Shown here: piece by piece, positions 1-11,325 of the stretch
Numbering within the stretch: the stretch's first letter is position 1
Layout of the letters: each line of letters begins with the position of its first letter
From: Eupeodes corollae
Taxonomy: Eukaryota > Arthropoda > Insecta > Diptera > Syrphidae
Direction of reading: 5' to 3'
Assembly (NCBI RefSeq): GCF_945859685.1
Contig: NC_079147.1
Span: 60,666,946-60,730,945 of the forward strand
Length of the DNA: 64,000 bases
Notes under the pieces: model-generated
What the model was told of the DNA's origin: nothing
What the model saw: the letters and a program-made list of their open reading frames with translations, nothing else
Database searches by the model: none
Translations under genes and position numbers: made by a program

Positions 1-5
1 TATGA

Positions 6-743
6 AATAAAATAAATCGACTTTTTAAGAAGAATGACGAAAAAAAACTTTTGCTGGTGATTCCTCGTGGTGTGAGATGGCGAGTCGTCAAATTATGCCA
101 TGATGACGTTGGACACCCTGGGATTGAGGGAACTATAAAACGAATCGCTCAACATTTCTGGTTTCCCAGAGGTCTTAACTTCGTTAAAGGATTTATAAAG
201 TCATGCTTCGAATGATGTTTCAGCCGTGAACCGAAGAGAAAAGAATGCCAACTGTATGGGATGGAAATTCCGAGAACGCCATTTGAAATATTACATCTGG
301 ATCATTTGGGACTATTTATTAGGAGTAGTCGAGGAAACGAACATATTCTTGTTGTAGTAGATGCGTTAACAAGATACTCTATTCTTGTTGCATTGAAGTG
401 AACCAAGAGCAAACCCGTGATTGAAGCTATGAACCAACTGACGTTGAACTTTGGTGCACCAAAAACTATAGTCAGCGACAGAGGAACGGCCTTCACCTCA
501 TCTATGTTCGAAGAATTTTGTGACGAAAACTCCAAGATCAATGGACTTGCCGAACGAGTTAACCAGAGTATTTTACCGTACCTCAGAACGTCATCGAGTG
601 ATGCGAAAAATTGGGACTCCGAGCTGCGTAAACTCCAATGGACTTTTAATACTAGAATGAACACGACGACAAAAAATTCGCCTCTTGAACTTGTTAACAA
701 AGGAAAGACAATAAAAAGAAATATTCTATCTGAGATTAACTAA
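6..743 (+). pseudogene. Ty3/Gypsy integrase remnant
   Basis: One reading frame runs from the left edge to 743 and encodes the zinc-binding and core domains of a Ty3/Gypsy-type integrase. The His pair lies at codons 99 and 114 and the Cys pair near 204-218. The core shows Asp at 300-302, Asp at 477-479 (SDRG) and Glu at 552-554 (GLAERVN). The family normally places the second Asp and the Glu 35 residues apart; here there are 24 between them, so about 11 codons were lost in frame. In-frame stops lie at 213-215, where the second zinc-binding Cys is expected, and at 399-401. Protease and RT would lie left of the window. This is a dead fragment. Confidence 0.85.
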
Positions 744-785
744 TGATTTTTATTTTGGTAAATTCGGTTAGTTTCCTGACACAAC

Positions 786-1857
786 GTTTATGAAAACTTA
801 ATGAATTGCATAGACAAAATAAACGATCAAATTGAGCCACAAGACGAGCTAATAGTCTTAGGAGATTTCAATCTTCCAAACTTGATCTGGACTAAACAGA
901 CGCATGAGAACTATCTATCTCCTATTAACATGTCCTCTACCAACGAATTCTTGACAATTGACGGTCTTTCCTCATGTGGACTAAGCCAATTTAAAGGGAT
1001 TGCCAACAACTTCAACAAAATATTGGACCTTATATTCTTTTCGGACACACTCAATGCTGGTATTGCTGTAAATTCAGCCAATATCCTACTTGTCGAAGAA
1101 AACCGACATCACCCAGCATTACACCTATCTTTTAATTTAAATGTATGTAATTTTCCTGATTGCTCCAAAAAAAATCTTGAATTTAACTTTAAATAAAGCA
1201 GACTTAATGAACTTTTCAACCTGCTATGTAATGTTAACTGGAATCATTTTCAATTTTCCCTGCAAATGGGAAGAGTTCGTACATAACACCTTTACATAAA
1301 AAGGGTATTCAAAATTGAATACAAAATTATTTGAGCTCATTATTTGTAAAGTCATATCGTTTAATTGTAAGTCTATAATTTGTGATAGTCAACATGGTTT
1401 TGTTCAAAATAAGACAACAGTTACGAACCTCTTTCATTTCAGTTCTTTTTGTTTAGATTGAAAAAAGTTGATTGTGCCTTCACAGACTTCAGTAAGGCCT
1501 TTGATAAATTGTGCCATTAAACGTTAACTTCCAAACCTAAATCCCAAGGCTTTAACAATAAATTTGTTAGTTGGTTTTCGTCGTACTTAAAAAATAGATC
1601 ATACAGCGTAGTTTTTAGGAATAAGTAGTCATCATATTTTTATACCAATTCTGGCGTACCACAAGGTAGCCACTTAGGACCTTTGCTGTTTATTTCGTAC
1701 GTTTACGACTTACCTTCTATATAAAACACTCATCTGTTTTAATTAACGCTGATGACATTAAAATTTTCAAACGTATTGACTCACTTGACGACTGTTTACT
1801 CCTACAAGATGATCTAAATAGTTTTCGCGAATAGTGTTTTATAAAAAAGATTGTACT
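786..1857 (+). mobile_element. Jockey-like LINE fragment (L5)
   Basis: A plus-strand LINE relic holds the end of an endonuclease domain (801-1196), a gap, then an RT core broken over several frames from about 1380 to 1857. RT landmarks are QHGFVQNKTT near 1390, DFSKAFDK near 1486, GVPQGS near 1655 and ADD near 1750. Several in-frame stops show it is dead. It ends abruptly where the opposite-strand L1 copy begins at 1858, so L1 probably inserted into it. A second copy lies at 54130-54886. Confidence 0.75.
801..1196 (+). pseudogene. LINE endonuclease (APE type), C-terminal part
   Basis: This 131-codon open frame carries the GDFNLP motif of the apurinic-endonuclease-like domain of non-LTR elements near residue 20. 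Near the end it has HHPAL, which corresponds to the terminal catalytic His block. In the family this domain nicks the target DNA to prime reverse transcription. The N-terminal third, including the first catalytic Glu, is absent. The frame stops at 1194-1196, before the RT. Confidence 0.7.
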
Positions 1858-2301
1858 TTTTTTTTTAAATTAATTTTTATTAATTCAATCTTAAACCTGT
1901 CTTAAAGCTTACTTACAACTAACTTACTGGTCCCATCAGAACACTATAAGTTAAACTATAACACTTAATACTAATACTATTAAATATCAAAACTAATATC
2001 AATATCCTTTTTTATTTTTACTTAAAAACTACTTAAAATTAGGTCTTTAAATAAAACTTAAAACTTACTTAAACTACCTATTCTACCTATAAACTACTTA
2101 AGACTAGAACAACTACATTAGCAAATGAAACTGTCTAACATTTTTTGTTTTTCATATTTTGTTGTCCTTTTTTTTTCTTATTCCATGTTTTTTTTAAATT
2201 ATATTTTTAAATTTTTTTGTATTTATTTTTATTTTTTTTATTATTCTACTAGACAATAAAACCCTGAAACTATAAAACAAATATGTAAGCCGGACAAGGC
2301 C

Positions 2302-2777
2302 TTAAACCCCATCCCGACTACCCACTATCAAGTGCCGATTAAAACCCCAAAACTGGTTCTCCTGGTTCAATCTATCAGTTCGGTCCCTACTGAACCGAAG
2401 GAGTTTTAATCCACCTTGTGTCATGACGTGCCGATTGTACAGGAGTTGCCTATCCATGGTTCTTCGTCTGACGTGGTAGATTAGCGGAACTGCCAATCTA
2501 TCCTGTATCAGACCGCATTTGTCTAAAAGAGGAATGCCTCTGGTGGAATGAACCCTTTCAAGCGTGCACTTTTAAAGTACTCGTCGTTCGGATAGAACGC
2601 GCCGAAAATTAAATTGTTGGTCGAAGACATAGCTCTTGCAATGTGACCTCTAACGAGTTTTATCACGAAATTGTCAATTCTGTCGATTGTATAGGACTTC
2701 GTTGGAATAGTAATGCATGTGGGAATATTCGGCAGCTCGACATAAGCCGGTACAGCGTCGTTAACACTGACGCACAA
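2302..2777 (-). pseudogene. L1 C-terminal region
   Basis: Two short frames (2777-2523, 2496-2302) continue the L1 polyprotein past the RT. Blocks such as IDNFVIKLVRGHIARAMS and FGAFYPNDEYF are shared with 17130-17230 and 22890-22990. The function of this tail is unknown to me. A frame break and a stop near 2497-2522 separate the two parts. Confidence 0.65.
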
Positions 2778-2945
2778 AAACCCGAAACTTCTTCATCTGG
2801 GAAGGGGCAACGTTAAACCACACAGGATAACCATAAACGATCATTGGCCGTATGAGAGCCATGTAGCAAATTACCTTCACTCTGGGGTCAAGCCGACTGC
2901 TTTAAAACAGGCGTTTCGTCAGAGCGAATTCTCCTCTGGACCTGG

Positions 2946-3773
2946 TCAGGCGTCATTTATATGTCTGTCGAAAAACAAATATTGGACCAACCAGATACCG
3001 ATGCCCGTAAAGATCAATGATGACCATCTTGCGCCAATTTTTGCACGTATCCCTCGTTGCCTTACCCAACAGGACAGAATTGTCTCCGACTTCTGGATAT
3101 TTGTTATCAGTTTCCAATCGTCACAATATCGCTGAATCTTGTCGATATAACGCTGCAAGAGAATTCTAATAATATCAACCTTTCGGGCAGTTCTGTACGC
3201 AATTAGATCGTCGGCGTACGCAATTGCCTTTGTAAGACTTCCTATCATATCGCTGGTGTAAATCCAGAAGAGAATCGGTGAATTCACCGCTTCCTGTTGA
3301 AGACCATTTTTAATTAAGTATGTTGTGGTAGAAGTAACATTGCAACTTTTGACAACAAACTTTCTACCGTTAAGCATATCATAAAGTATATACAGCAATG
3401 GCTTGCTTATGCCAATCCTGCTCAGTTTTAGGTAAAGACCGTCTAACCATACGGTGTCAAAGGCCTTTTTCAAATCTTTCAGAACAGCACCTGTGCTTTG
3501 CTATTTTGATTTATTCCATTGGATATCAGAAACGAGTTTAGACGCAACATGAATTGTGTCATTACCCGCCTTGAACCCGAACTGTTTATCCGGAATTATT
3601 TTGTTGTCCGCAGCCCACTTAGTCAGAGCCCTATTAATGATCTTTTCGAAAACTTTGCTGATGCTCGGAAGAAGACTTATCGACCGAAGATTTTGACGGG
3701 TTGGAGTTGTGCTTTCCCTTTTTCGGGAGAGGATGGACCACAGCGGTCTTCCAATCCAGTAGACAATATGCAT
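2946..3773 (-). pseudogene. L1 reverse transcriptase core
   Basis: Two open stretches (3773-3501 and 3473-2946) together give an RT palm and fingers. The order is ISLLPSISKVFE, FGFKAGNDTIH, KAFDTVWLDG with the first catalytic Asp, GLQQEAVNSPILF and AYADDLIAYRT with the catalytic Asp pair. The two parts are separated by a frame break near 3490. The YADD motif is intact, unlike in most other RT relics here. RNase H is not visible downstream. Confidence 0.8.
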
Positions 3774-3782
3774 TTATTTTAA

Positions 3783-6700
3783 GTATATTATCATTCAACT
3801 ATACAAGACTGTGTTTCCTTTTGTTTATGAAAACATTTTTGGTCCTTCGAGCCGGATTCCCATGTTTAGGGACAGACAACAGTCTACGGTTGGGCGGAGA
3901 TTGAGGCACATATAAAAATTCGGGTCATGGTCAGGTTTGCAGGTTCATGAGGGGTTACATCAGTTAATCAATGAGAAATATTTCGGCACTGAAATATTCA
4001 TACATTTAAACTAACTGCCTCGCAACTGCGATCTGCTTATTTCGACCGCTACTTCCCATTGGATCCATCTATCCGTAAAATGGTAGGACCACTTTAAAAT
4101 ATTGTTGATAACTTTTCATTGATTTTTTAGAAAAATCCAATTGACAACTTTATCTCACAAAAACAACTAAAACTGAAAAAAGTTGGAATTTTTAGCCAAT
4201 TATTTTGAGAACGAAGAAACACCAAATTTCTTTATCATCTACAAAAGATTGCTATTACTATATTATAAAACTTTAAGTGTTATCAACAGACCGGCACAAT
4301 TGGAAAGTAATCAGTATTGGTCGCAACCCAGCCTTTTTTCAAATCCGTAAATCTATTTAGAACTTCTGAACCTTAACCTACTATATTCCATTTCTCTCAT
4401 TTGTATTCGAAACTAAGGCACTTCGACGTAAAGTCTTGATTGTCATCGAATATTCTGAAACATAGACGTTTAAAAAAATATATTGAAATTTATTAGATTT
4501 TCAAGCCCATGATCTTAAAAGAAAAAAAAAAAAAAAAAAAAACAAGATTTTGTTTCACTTTTATTCCTTAAATTGCGTGAAACATTTTTTTTAAACATAC
4601 CAAAAATTCCAACAGCAAACATTTGCTTCCTTAAGGAAAATAATCAAAGTTAAAGCCATGTATTTTATGAAAGAAGACAAAGCACATTTCGTAAAATTGA
4701 TCTTTGGTTAAAAGAGACTTCAACATTTTTTAATAATATCAGACTCTGTACATAAGACATTTGGAGAAAGTATTCATGTTTCTTATAAAGGTATTAATAA
4801 GCTTGACGGTAAAGTTTTAAAGGTCGATTATTGCTCCAGTTCATAGTTAGAAGACCAAGTGGTAAGTTATTCTGCTTAATAATTCAGGTATTTGGTATGG
4901 AAAGTTACTCTGACTAAATGTCAAAATAACGAACTGTCACATCATCTCTCATAATAACCATCGTTTTCAATTTCAGTGTTTTTTCTCCTTCCTTTAGAAA
5001 AGAAAAACTAAGGGTTTTATTTTTTTTTTTAAATCCAGGCATTTCTTTGCTTGAAAATGCATTCTAAATCTCTCGTCCTTTATCAGAGCCGGAACTTTAA
5101 GCTTAATTACATTTCCGAAGTGTTGTTAAAATGAACCATTCCTAGCAGATAATACAAATTATTTAACATTTCTTTATAGATGATATCTTAAAAAATGTCA
5201 ATCAAAATCCTTAATTGACCACCAATCTTATAACAAAACCTAAGTACGAACAAACCTTTCCATAGAACTTCTTCGTATTTTTTGGTTTCCTTATGAAGAA
5301 AATGATGACCATCGATATCAATATAATCTTTTATACTCGACTTGAAGAAATGTAAAAGAAAACACTCTTCAAATCGGCTTACACACATAAAAAGAATTCA
5401 CTTGCAGCGTTAAAGTCCAAGATCATAGTCATGGTTATGGGTAGGTACCTAACCAAGCTAAAAGCGTACCCATATAAGAGTATATTCTTCCAGCTAGATG
5501 TCAGATTTGTCTAATGGAACCTCAGATACACTCTATAGATAAGTGATTAGTAGGTAATTAATTGCGATTTTCTAGCAAGCAGTTCGCAGAAGTCAGGAGA
5601 GTTTAAATTGCTGAATAGCTTAGCTTCAGAACTCTTAACTCTCGCTTTAAGTTTGCGATGCTACGTATAGCTTGTTGTAATAAATAACACGTAAAAGATA
5701 TCCGGATTTACTTTCGTTCGTAAGACGTAAAGTAACATAAACTTTGTTGCAATTGCGTAATCATATGGGAGAACAAGTTTATTATACCTTTCGCACATTT
5801 ATCGCGCACTTTTTCGAAAAATAAAAAGTGATAGCTTGAAAAGGCATAAATTGTTTTAGTTTTATGACCAATTTGGCATTAAATTTCAAATTGATTTGTT
5901 GGAGTTTTAGAAAAATAATGACCTTGGAAATGGTGTTTTCAGCTTTAAAATACAAATCTTCCTTAAGTTTTACAACTCCGCGTTAACTCCTTTGTTCTCT
6001 CGGACCTTCCCATTGTCAGATAATAACTTTTGTTGCCCTGCTGTAAAACTAAATTAATGTCTCGTTGAAGACATATATTTAATAACTTTAAAGACTTCTA
6101 TCTCTTCCGTAAGATTCTGCCATCTTAAATGCATTTTTAAGTGCTCCACCTCAACCATAAGTCTAACCAACTTTCGATTCATCAATCAATCGTAGTCGTT
6201 GGTTGAAGTCGTTAACAACATCCTGCTGATATGTGAGCAGCGTCGAATTCCTTTTGCTTTACATTTTTAGTCTACGAGTATCTTCGCTATGCATAACCAT
6301 ATGTAGACATAGCTTTAAACTATGGATGGATATCAATAACGAGCATTTTCAATAATCCATCAGACAATATGCACATAACCTTGGTTTCAATTTATACAAC
6401 ACAAAAAGTTAAAAATAAACGCAGAAGCGTGGTTGATGGTCTCTTATACTTCTTGGTTATCCCATCAGACCAGTCAGTACCTTACCAATATTCAATCCAT
6501 CCATCCATCCAATTTCATTCCATAGTCGATGATTTATGAATAAGAAAAAATTTAATAACAATATGCCAAACAATGTACACAACAAAGCCTCACAAAAGCC
6601 AAAGATAAACAAAACTATAAAAATTTGCATCGCAAAGTTACACAAACAAAATGGTAGGTAGTTAAAAACGACCTAAAAGTAAATATAAGAATAAAAAGAT

Positions 6701-8459
6701 GGACTTCATGGTCATTTCATCATAATGCCACTCAATCCCAAGATCTAGAGTTTTGTTCATCTCGACTTGGGCAAGGTAACATAGTATAAACCTAACCTAC
6801 CTAACTTACCTATACCTGAAGTCAGACATCGACTGCTGCCCGCAGACAGACGTCATCGTCGTAGTCGGTCGTCGTCGGATGGAACGGAATGGACGGACGG
6901 ACGATCCTCAAGTGCATCACCACTGGGTGGGTACTGTTTGCTTTACGCGTTGACGTTTTTAAGTCCCCTTATCCGAAGGAACGCGATCTTGAAACAATCG
7001 CTCGAGGGGGTACTTAAAGAGAAGAGCTTACGTCAAGTCGACCATCATGGCTTAAAGTCGACTCTTCAAAATATTTTGTTTTGTTTTTGTATATTTAATT
7101 CTGTCTACAACATCATTGCCAGATGTAAGTTTTTTTTTGTTGATTGATTGTAAGCAAGACCACTTTCAACCTTCTTCAATTTCTGACTTTAATTTAACAT
7201 TTTGAAGTAAAGGTACTTTTTTGTAAAAAGGTATTATCTAATTAAACAAGCTAGGTTTGGAATTTGACTCTAACAAAAAAGGCTTCATTATAAATTGCAG
7301 GCATTAACTTTACTGAAATTCTCCAGAGTTAAACATTAAGTTGTACTAAAAATATAAATATTTAATTAACCTATTCATCCATCCAAGAATTTCGTATTAA
7401 CGCATGACAGAAGAGTTAATGCAAAACATTACTGATTATGAAGAAAGTAAAATTGATTTAAAATCTTCTCCAATATTATTAAATTGAGTTTATTTGTTTG
7501 TTTGTTTGCTTGTTTGAACGCTTTTATCTCAGAAACTACTGTTCAGATTTTAAAAATTCGTGCAGTATTAATTGAACTAATTCAAGTGAAGCACATAGTT
7601 ATCTAAATAGACACATTATTCATTAAAAATATTGAATTTAAAAGAAATTTGCTGTTAACATATTTTTATTTCATATTTTTGCTTAAAAAATTAAATTGTA
7701 TAAAATGACATGATTTGACTTTCGATCTTTTTCCCCAAAACAATAACGCCTAAGCCATAAAATGTCATAAAGCCCTTAATTGGTCACAAAGCTTAAAAAG
7801 TTAAAAAAAATCGACAAAACCCCCAAAGTGAATCGCGTTATGCCTAAATAAATGTTGAATAAAAGAACGCCCCAAATCGTTAGTTGTCATTTTGCATTAA
7901 AAAAATTTAAATTTTTAATCCGAAAACGTCATAAAGCCCAAATATAATTTCATATCGCCCAAACCAACTTTCAAAACAAACAACTTAGAAACCTAACACC
8001 TTACCAAAATACTGTAATGAACCCAAGCTGGTTGCAGGGGCAGCTTACCCCTCCATACATGCATAATTTCAAAGTTTTTATGCATTTTAAGCAAGCAAAA
8101 CATTTTGTTTTCTTTCACTTTCGAAATTGACCTTATTTCGTTTTCTGAAAATTAAATAAACGCAAGCATATTTGTAATGTTTCCTTGACGTTCCAAGTTT
8201 TTAGGCGATTTGAAATTTTTTTCTTTAAATGTTTGAGTTTGGGCGATAATATTTGACACTCAAAATGTCGTAGTGCACAAAATAAACAAAAATTTTGTCA
8301 GAATGCCCAAATGTAAGTTAAGCGTTATAATTTGTAAAAATTGATTTGGGCATTTGCGCGATACGGCCTTTTTTCCCATTTTTAAATTTTTAATATTTTG
8401 GAACTCTTTTTATTTGTTTTGGATGCTAGGACATTTTTAATGTGGGTAATATGGTTTTT
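3783..8459. other. No recognisable gene
   Basis: This AT-rich stretch has only short chance open frames. It includes an A-run at 4521-4541, a GC-richer island with GTC/GAC repeats at about 6835-6915 and a TTTG run at 7493-7516. A cluster of CCCAAA motifs lies between 7764 and 8368 and is listed separately. I see no protein homology on either strand. Confidence 0.5.
7764..8368. repeat. Cluster of GCCCAAA/TTTGGGC motifs, partly inverted
   Basis: On the left, GTCATAAAGCCC (7764), CGTCATAAAGCCCAAA (7927) and CATATCGCCCAAAC (7951) occur. On the right are GTTTGGGCGATA (8237), GAATGCCCAAAT (8301) and GATTTGGGCATTTGCG (8343). The opposite orientation around a centre near 8100 suggests a decayed foldback element, but the arms are too diverged to be sure. 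Confidence 0.3.
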
Positions 8460-9045
8460 GACCTAGGTTAGGTTAGGTTAAAGTGGCTGCGAATTCAGAA
8501 TACACACACTTAGGCCATTGTGATACCACATGAATTTAGAGAATTACTTCTTACTAGTCGAACCATTTTGAGCTTTTTATAAAACGAAGTAGATATTTGA
8601 TATCCTTTTTAGCTAGTTCACTGGGATTATCAAAACAGTATTCTCCCAGATGAAGTTTGCAGAAACCATTTTAGGCTACACCAAGTCGTATTGCGTGTCT
8701 GCCTATAAGACAGTGTTCCGTAAAGACACCTATTAGGGAGCTTATATGAAGTCTGCTTTGAGATAGCAAGTCTTTAGAGCGCTTTAGGTCCAGTGAAGGC
8801 CATATGAGTTTTGTGGCTGCGTATGTTGGTAAATTGTGATACCTAGAGCTTGTTATCACAAAACTGTTTCCTAACCTAACTTCTCCATTCCATTTTTAGC
8901 GAGTTTATCGGCTCTACAATTTCCTGTGATGTCTCTGTGGCCCGGCACCCAACAGAGGTGAATGGTAAATTGCTGTGACATCTCCATAAAAGACGATCGA
9001 CAATCGAGGGCCGTTTGAGATTTGGTTCAGACACCGTCAAGAGAT
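8460..9045 (-). mobile_element. LINE L2, 3' half of an interrupted copy
   Basis: Read on the minus strand, this starts inside the RNase H region (GHRDI-type block near 8945), passes the region before the zinc knuckle and ends in an AACCT-repeat tail at 8460-8481. It aligns with 10650-11316 of the plus copy, with an internal loss near 8868-8890. Its 5' end joins 11326 once the plus insertion is removed. It is the downstream half of one older minus-strand element. Confidence 0.8.
9037..9045. repeat. Target-site duplication, left copy
   Basis: TCAAGAGAT occurs here and again at 11317-11325, exactly flanking the plus-strand L2. Removing one copy with the insert restores a continuous RNase H reading of the minus-strand L2. 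Confidence 0.8.
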
Positions 9046-10107
9046 ATAATTGCACCAATCCTTGAGGCAATTTTTACCAGCTGTCTTTACCTGGTCCATG
9101 TTCCCTCGGCATGGAGAGAAGTTAAAGTTGTTTTTATACCTAAAGCAGGTAAATGCTCCCAAGTCAATCCTAAAGATTTACGACCTATAAGTCTATCATC
9201 ATTCCTTCTTAAGACCCTGGAAAGATTGATTGATATCCACTTAAGGGCACGTATCGATACAAGACTTCTGTCTTCGTCTTAACATGCCTACTGTAAGGGT
9301 AAATCGGTGGAAACAGCGTTACACACTTTAGTACTCACCATCGAATATTCCCTCCATCATAAAGAGTCCACTATGGTTGCTTTCCTTGACATCGAAGGTG
9401 CCTTTAACAACATGGACACATCTGCAATCACTTCTGCACTGACATCTCTAAATGTAGAGAGTTCGCTTCGGGAGTTAATTCATTTAATGCTTACTAGCAG
9501 AATAATTAACTCAAAACTGGGCAACTCTTCTAGCAGACGATTCGTTAGTAGAGGGATACGGCAAGGTGGTGTTCTATCCCCTCTCCTCTGGAACCTAGTG
9601 GTGAATGAAATCCTAACTAGTCTGGAAGCGGAGGGTTTCAGAGTGATAGCCTATGCGGACGATGTTGCTATAGCAGTTTCAGGAAAGCATCTTAATATCC
9701 TAAAAGAACTCTTACAAAATGCCTTGGACAGACTAATACTTTGGGCTGATCGGTGTGGACTGGGTGTTAACCCACACAAAACCGATCTGGTCTTATTTTC
9801 GAGGAGATACAAAATTCCATTTGTCAACCCTCCTTATATTAAAGGAATCCAATTAAAATTCTCAGACGAGGCCAAATACCTAGGTCTTGTCTTAGACAAA
9901 AAACTAAATTGGAAACGCAACGTACAGGAAAGAGTCAAAAAAGCTACTGTAGCTCTCTTTTCTTGCAAAAAAGCTATTGGTAATAAATGGGGTTTACAAC
10001 CCAGAATCACGCATTGGCTATACACATCGGTAATCAGACCGATTTTTACGTACGGTGGGTGTAGCAGTATGGTGGACTGCTTTAGAGAAAGGTATAAACA
10101 GGGATAG
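9046..10107 (+). pseudogene. L2 reverse transcriptase
   Basis: Two frames (through 9282, then 9307-10107) encode most of an RT. Landmarks are LRPISLSSFLLKTLERL, FLDIEGAFNNMD with the first catalytic Asp, GIRQGGVLSPLLWN and YADD at 9652-9663, then KYLGLVLDKKLNW in the thumb. The catalytic motifs are intact. A stop at about 9280 and a frame change near 10080 break the polyprotein. The first RT blocks were lost in the 5' truncation. Confidence 0.85.
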
Positions 10108-10137
10108 GTTAAATAAAGTCCAACGTTCAGCCTGCCT

Positions 10138-11205
10138 ATGTATAAGCGGATCGCTTCCACGACCCCGTCTGCGGCACTGGACACCTTGCTCTACCTTACA
10201 CCTCTTGACATATTTAGTAAACAAATAGCTGCAAGCTCTGCTATCCGCCTCAATGCTTCGTCGCAGTGGACTAACAACAACATTGGCCACTCCGTAATTC
10301 TAAGGTACTTAGAATCAATTCTAAAGCACACAGACTACACCATCCCCCAACTACAATTCGACAGGAATTTCCAGATTTGTATACCTACCAGATCTTTTTG
10401 GAAGGATAGGACATTAGGTGGTGTGTACTCTTAACTACTGAAATTAAGTCTCTCATTCCGCCTTCCCAATTATTGTAGCGTGTTCCAGGCGGAACTTTTG
10501 GCGATTAAGGAAGTCTTGTCTTGGCTCAAAGAAAACGTGATATCAACATCTGATATCCGTATTTTCTCCGACAGCCAGGCCGCTATCAAATCTCTGGACT
10601 CTGTCTCTACAAAATCTATAACAGTCCATAACTGTAGATCATCTCTAATGGTGATGGCGCAACAGTTAAATATTCACCTTTGCTGCTTGCCGGGCCATAG
10701 AGACATTCCAGGTAACTGTAAGGCAGATGAACTCGCCAGGAACGGTACAGTACAGCCCATCCTACCACGTTTGGCAAGTACTGGCATACCAATCGCTACT
10801 TGTAAACTGCTACTAATGCAAGACGCTGCGAGGAGGGCAGGCACCAGGTGGACCAACATCACCTCGTGTCAATCCACAAAAAAGATCTGGCCAACACTGG
10901 ATTTAAAACGTTCAAGGTGCTTGCTCTCTCTAAGCAGATCGCATATAAGCTCGATAATAGGTGTCATAACCGGACACTGTCTAATAGGAAAGCACGCCAC
11001 GAGACTAGGCGTATTCTCAAATGACTTTTGCAGAAGCTGTATGGACGAGGAAGAGGAAGAAATGGTTCTTCATCTTCTCTGCACATGCCCTGCTCTAGCT
11101 CGAAAACGCAAGAATTACCTAGGAGAATTCTTCTTTAACGATCTAAATCATATCGGTATAATCAGCCTCTCACGTTTCGTTAGGGACTCTAACTGGTTCC
11201 ATTGA
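10138..11205 (+). pseudogene. L2 connection region, RNase H and zinc knuckle
   Basis: One frame covers the connection region (10138-10434) and a second (10480-11205) covers RNase H plus the C-terminus. RNase H residues visible are the Glu in FQAELLAI, the Asp in FSDSQAAI and the final block GHRDIPGNCKADELAR. The TDGS block expected near 10390 is corrupted to TRSF, so the first catalytic Asp appears lost. The C-terminus has a knuckle-like CRSCMDEEEEE...HLLCTCP pattern. In this LINE type RNase H removes the RNA template. Confidence 0.82.
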
Positions 11206-11294
11206 GTTTAGGAGGAAGCCTCAAGATTCATGTGGTATCACAATGGGCCATTAAATTGGCCTAAGTGTGTGCGTTTCCATCTTGGACAGCCACT

Positions 11295-11316
11295 ATAACC
11301 TAACCTAACCTAACCT
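11295..11316 (+). repeat. AACCT-repeat LINE tail
   Basis: The 3' tail of L2 is about four units of AACCT, complementary to the TTAGG telomere repeat common in insects. The same motif ends the minus-strand L2 copy (8460-8481) and, in a worn form, the cousin at 15830-15848. Confidence 0.8.
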
Positions 11317-11325
11317 TCAAGAGAT
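11317..11325. repeat. Target-site duplication, right copy
   Basis: This is the second TCAAGAGAT, directly after the AACCT tail; see 9037-9045. Confidence 0.8.

Larger units (their letters stand above)
1858..3782 (-). mobile_element. LINE L1 copy, 5'-truncated
   Basis: This minus-strand copy belongs to the same family as 20204-23809. It runs from the RT start (near 3782) through the RT, the C-terminal region and an AT-rich 3' UTR ending in an A-run at about 1858-1870. Homology to the 20-kb copy is plain over the whole span, including the A-rich 3' UTR (compare 2130-2260 with the complement of 23380-23460). Its 3' end abuts the L5 RT reading frame. The copy is dead: RT and C-terminal region lie in different frames. 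Confidence 0.85.
9046..11316 (+). mobile_element. LINE L2 copy, 5'-truncated, nested in L2
   Basis: This 2.27-kb plus-strand LINE fragment starts within the N-terminal part of the RT and ends with an AACCT-type tail. The order is RT (to 10107), connection region, RNase H (about 10370-10750), C-terminal zinc knuckle (about 11030-11095), 3' UTR and tail. The 5' truncation and the flanking 9-bp duplication fit target-primed reverse transcription. The domain set is that of I-superfamily LINEs; I do not assign a clade. It has only a few stops and frame breaks, so it is younger than the copy it entered. Confidence 0.88.

Noticed and set aside
1858..3782. L1 as a strictly SINE-specific LINE
   Set aside because: This copy lies inside an L5 LINE, not a SINE, so only a preference could be argued.
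6938..7147. 69-codon open frame after a GC-rich island
   Set aside because: No family resemblance, no start context or splice signals to support it.
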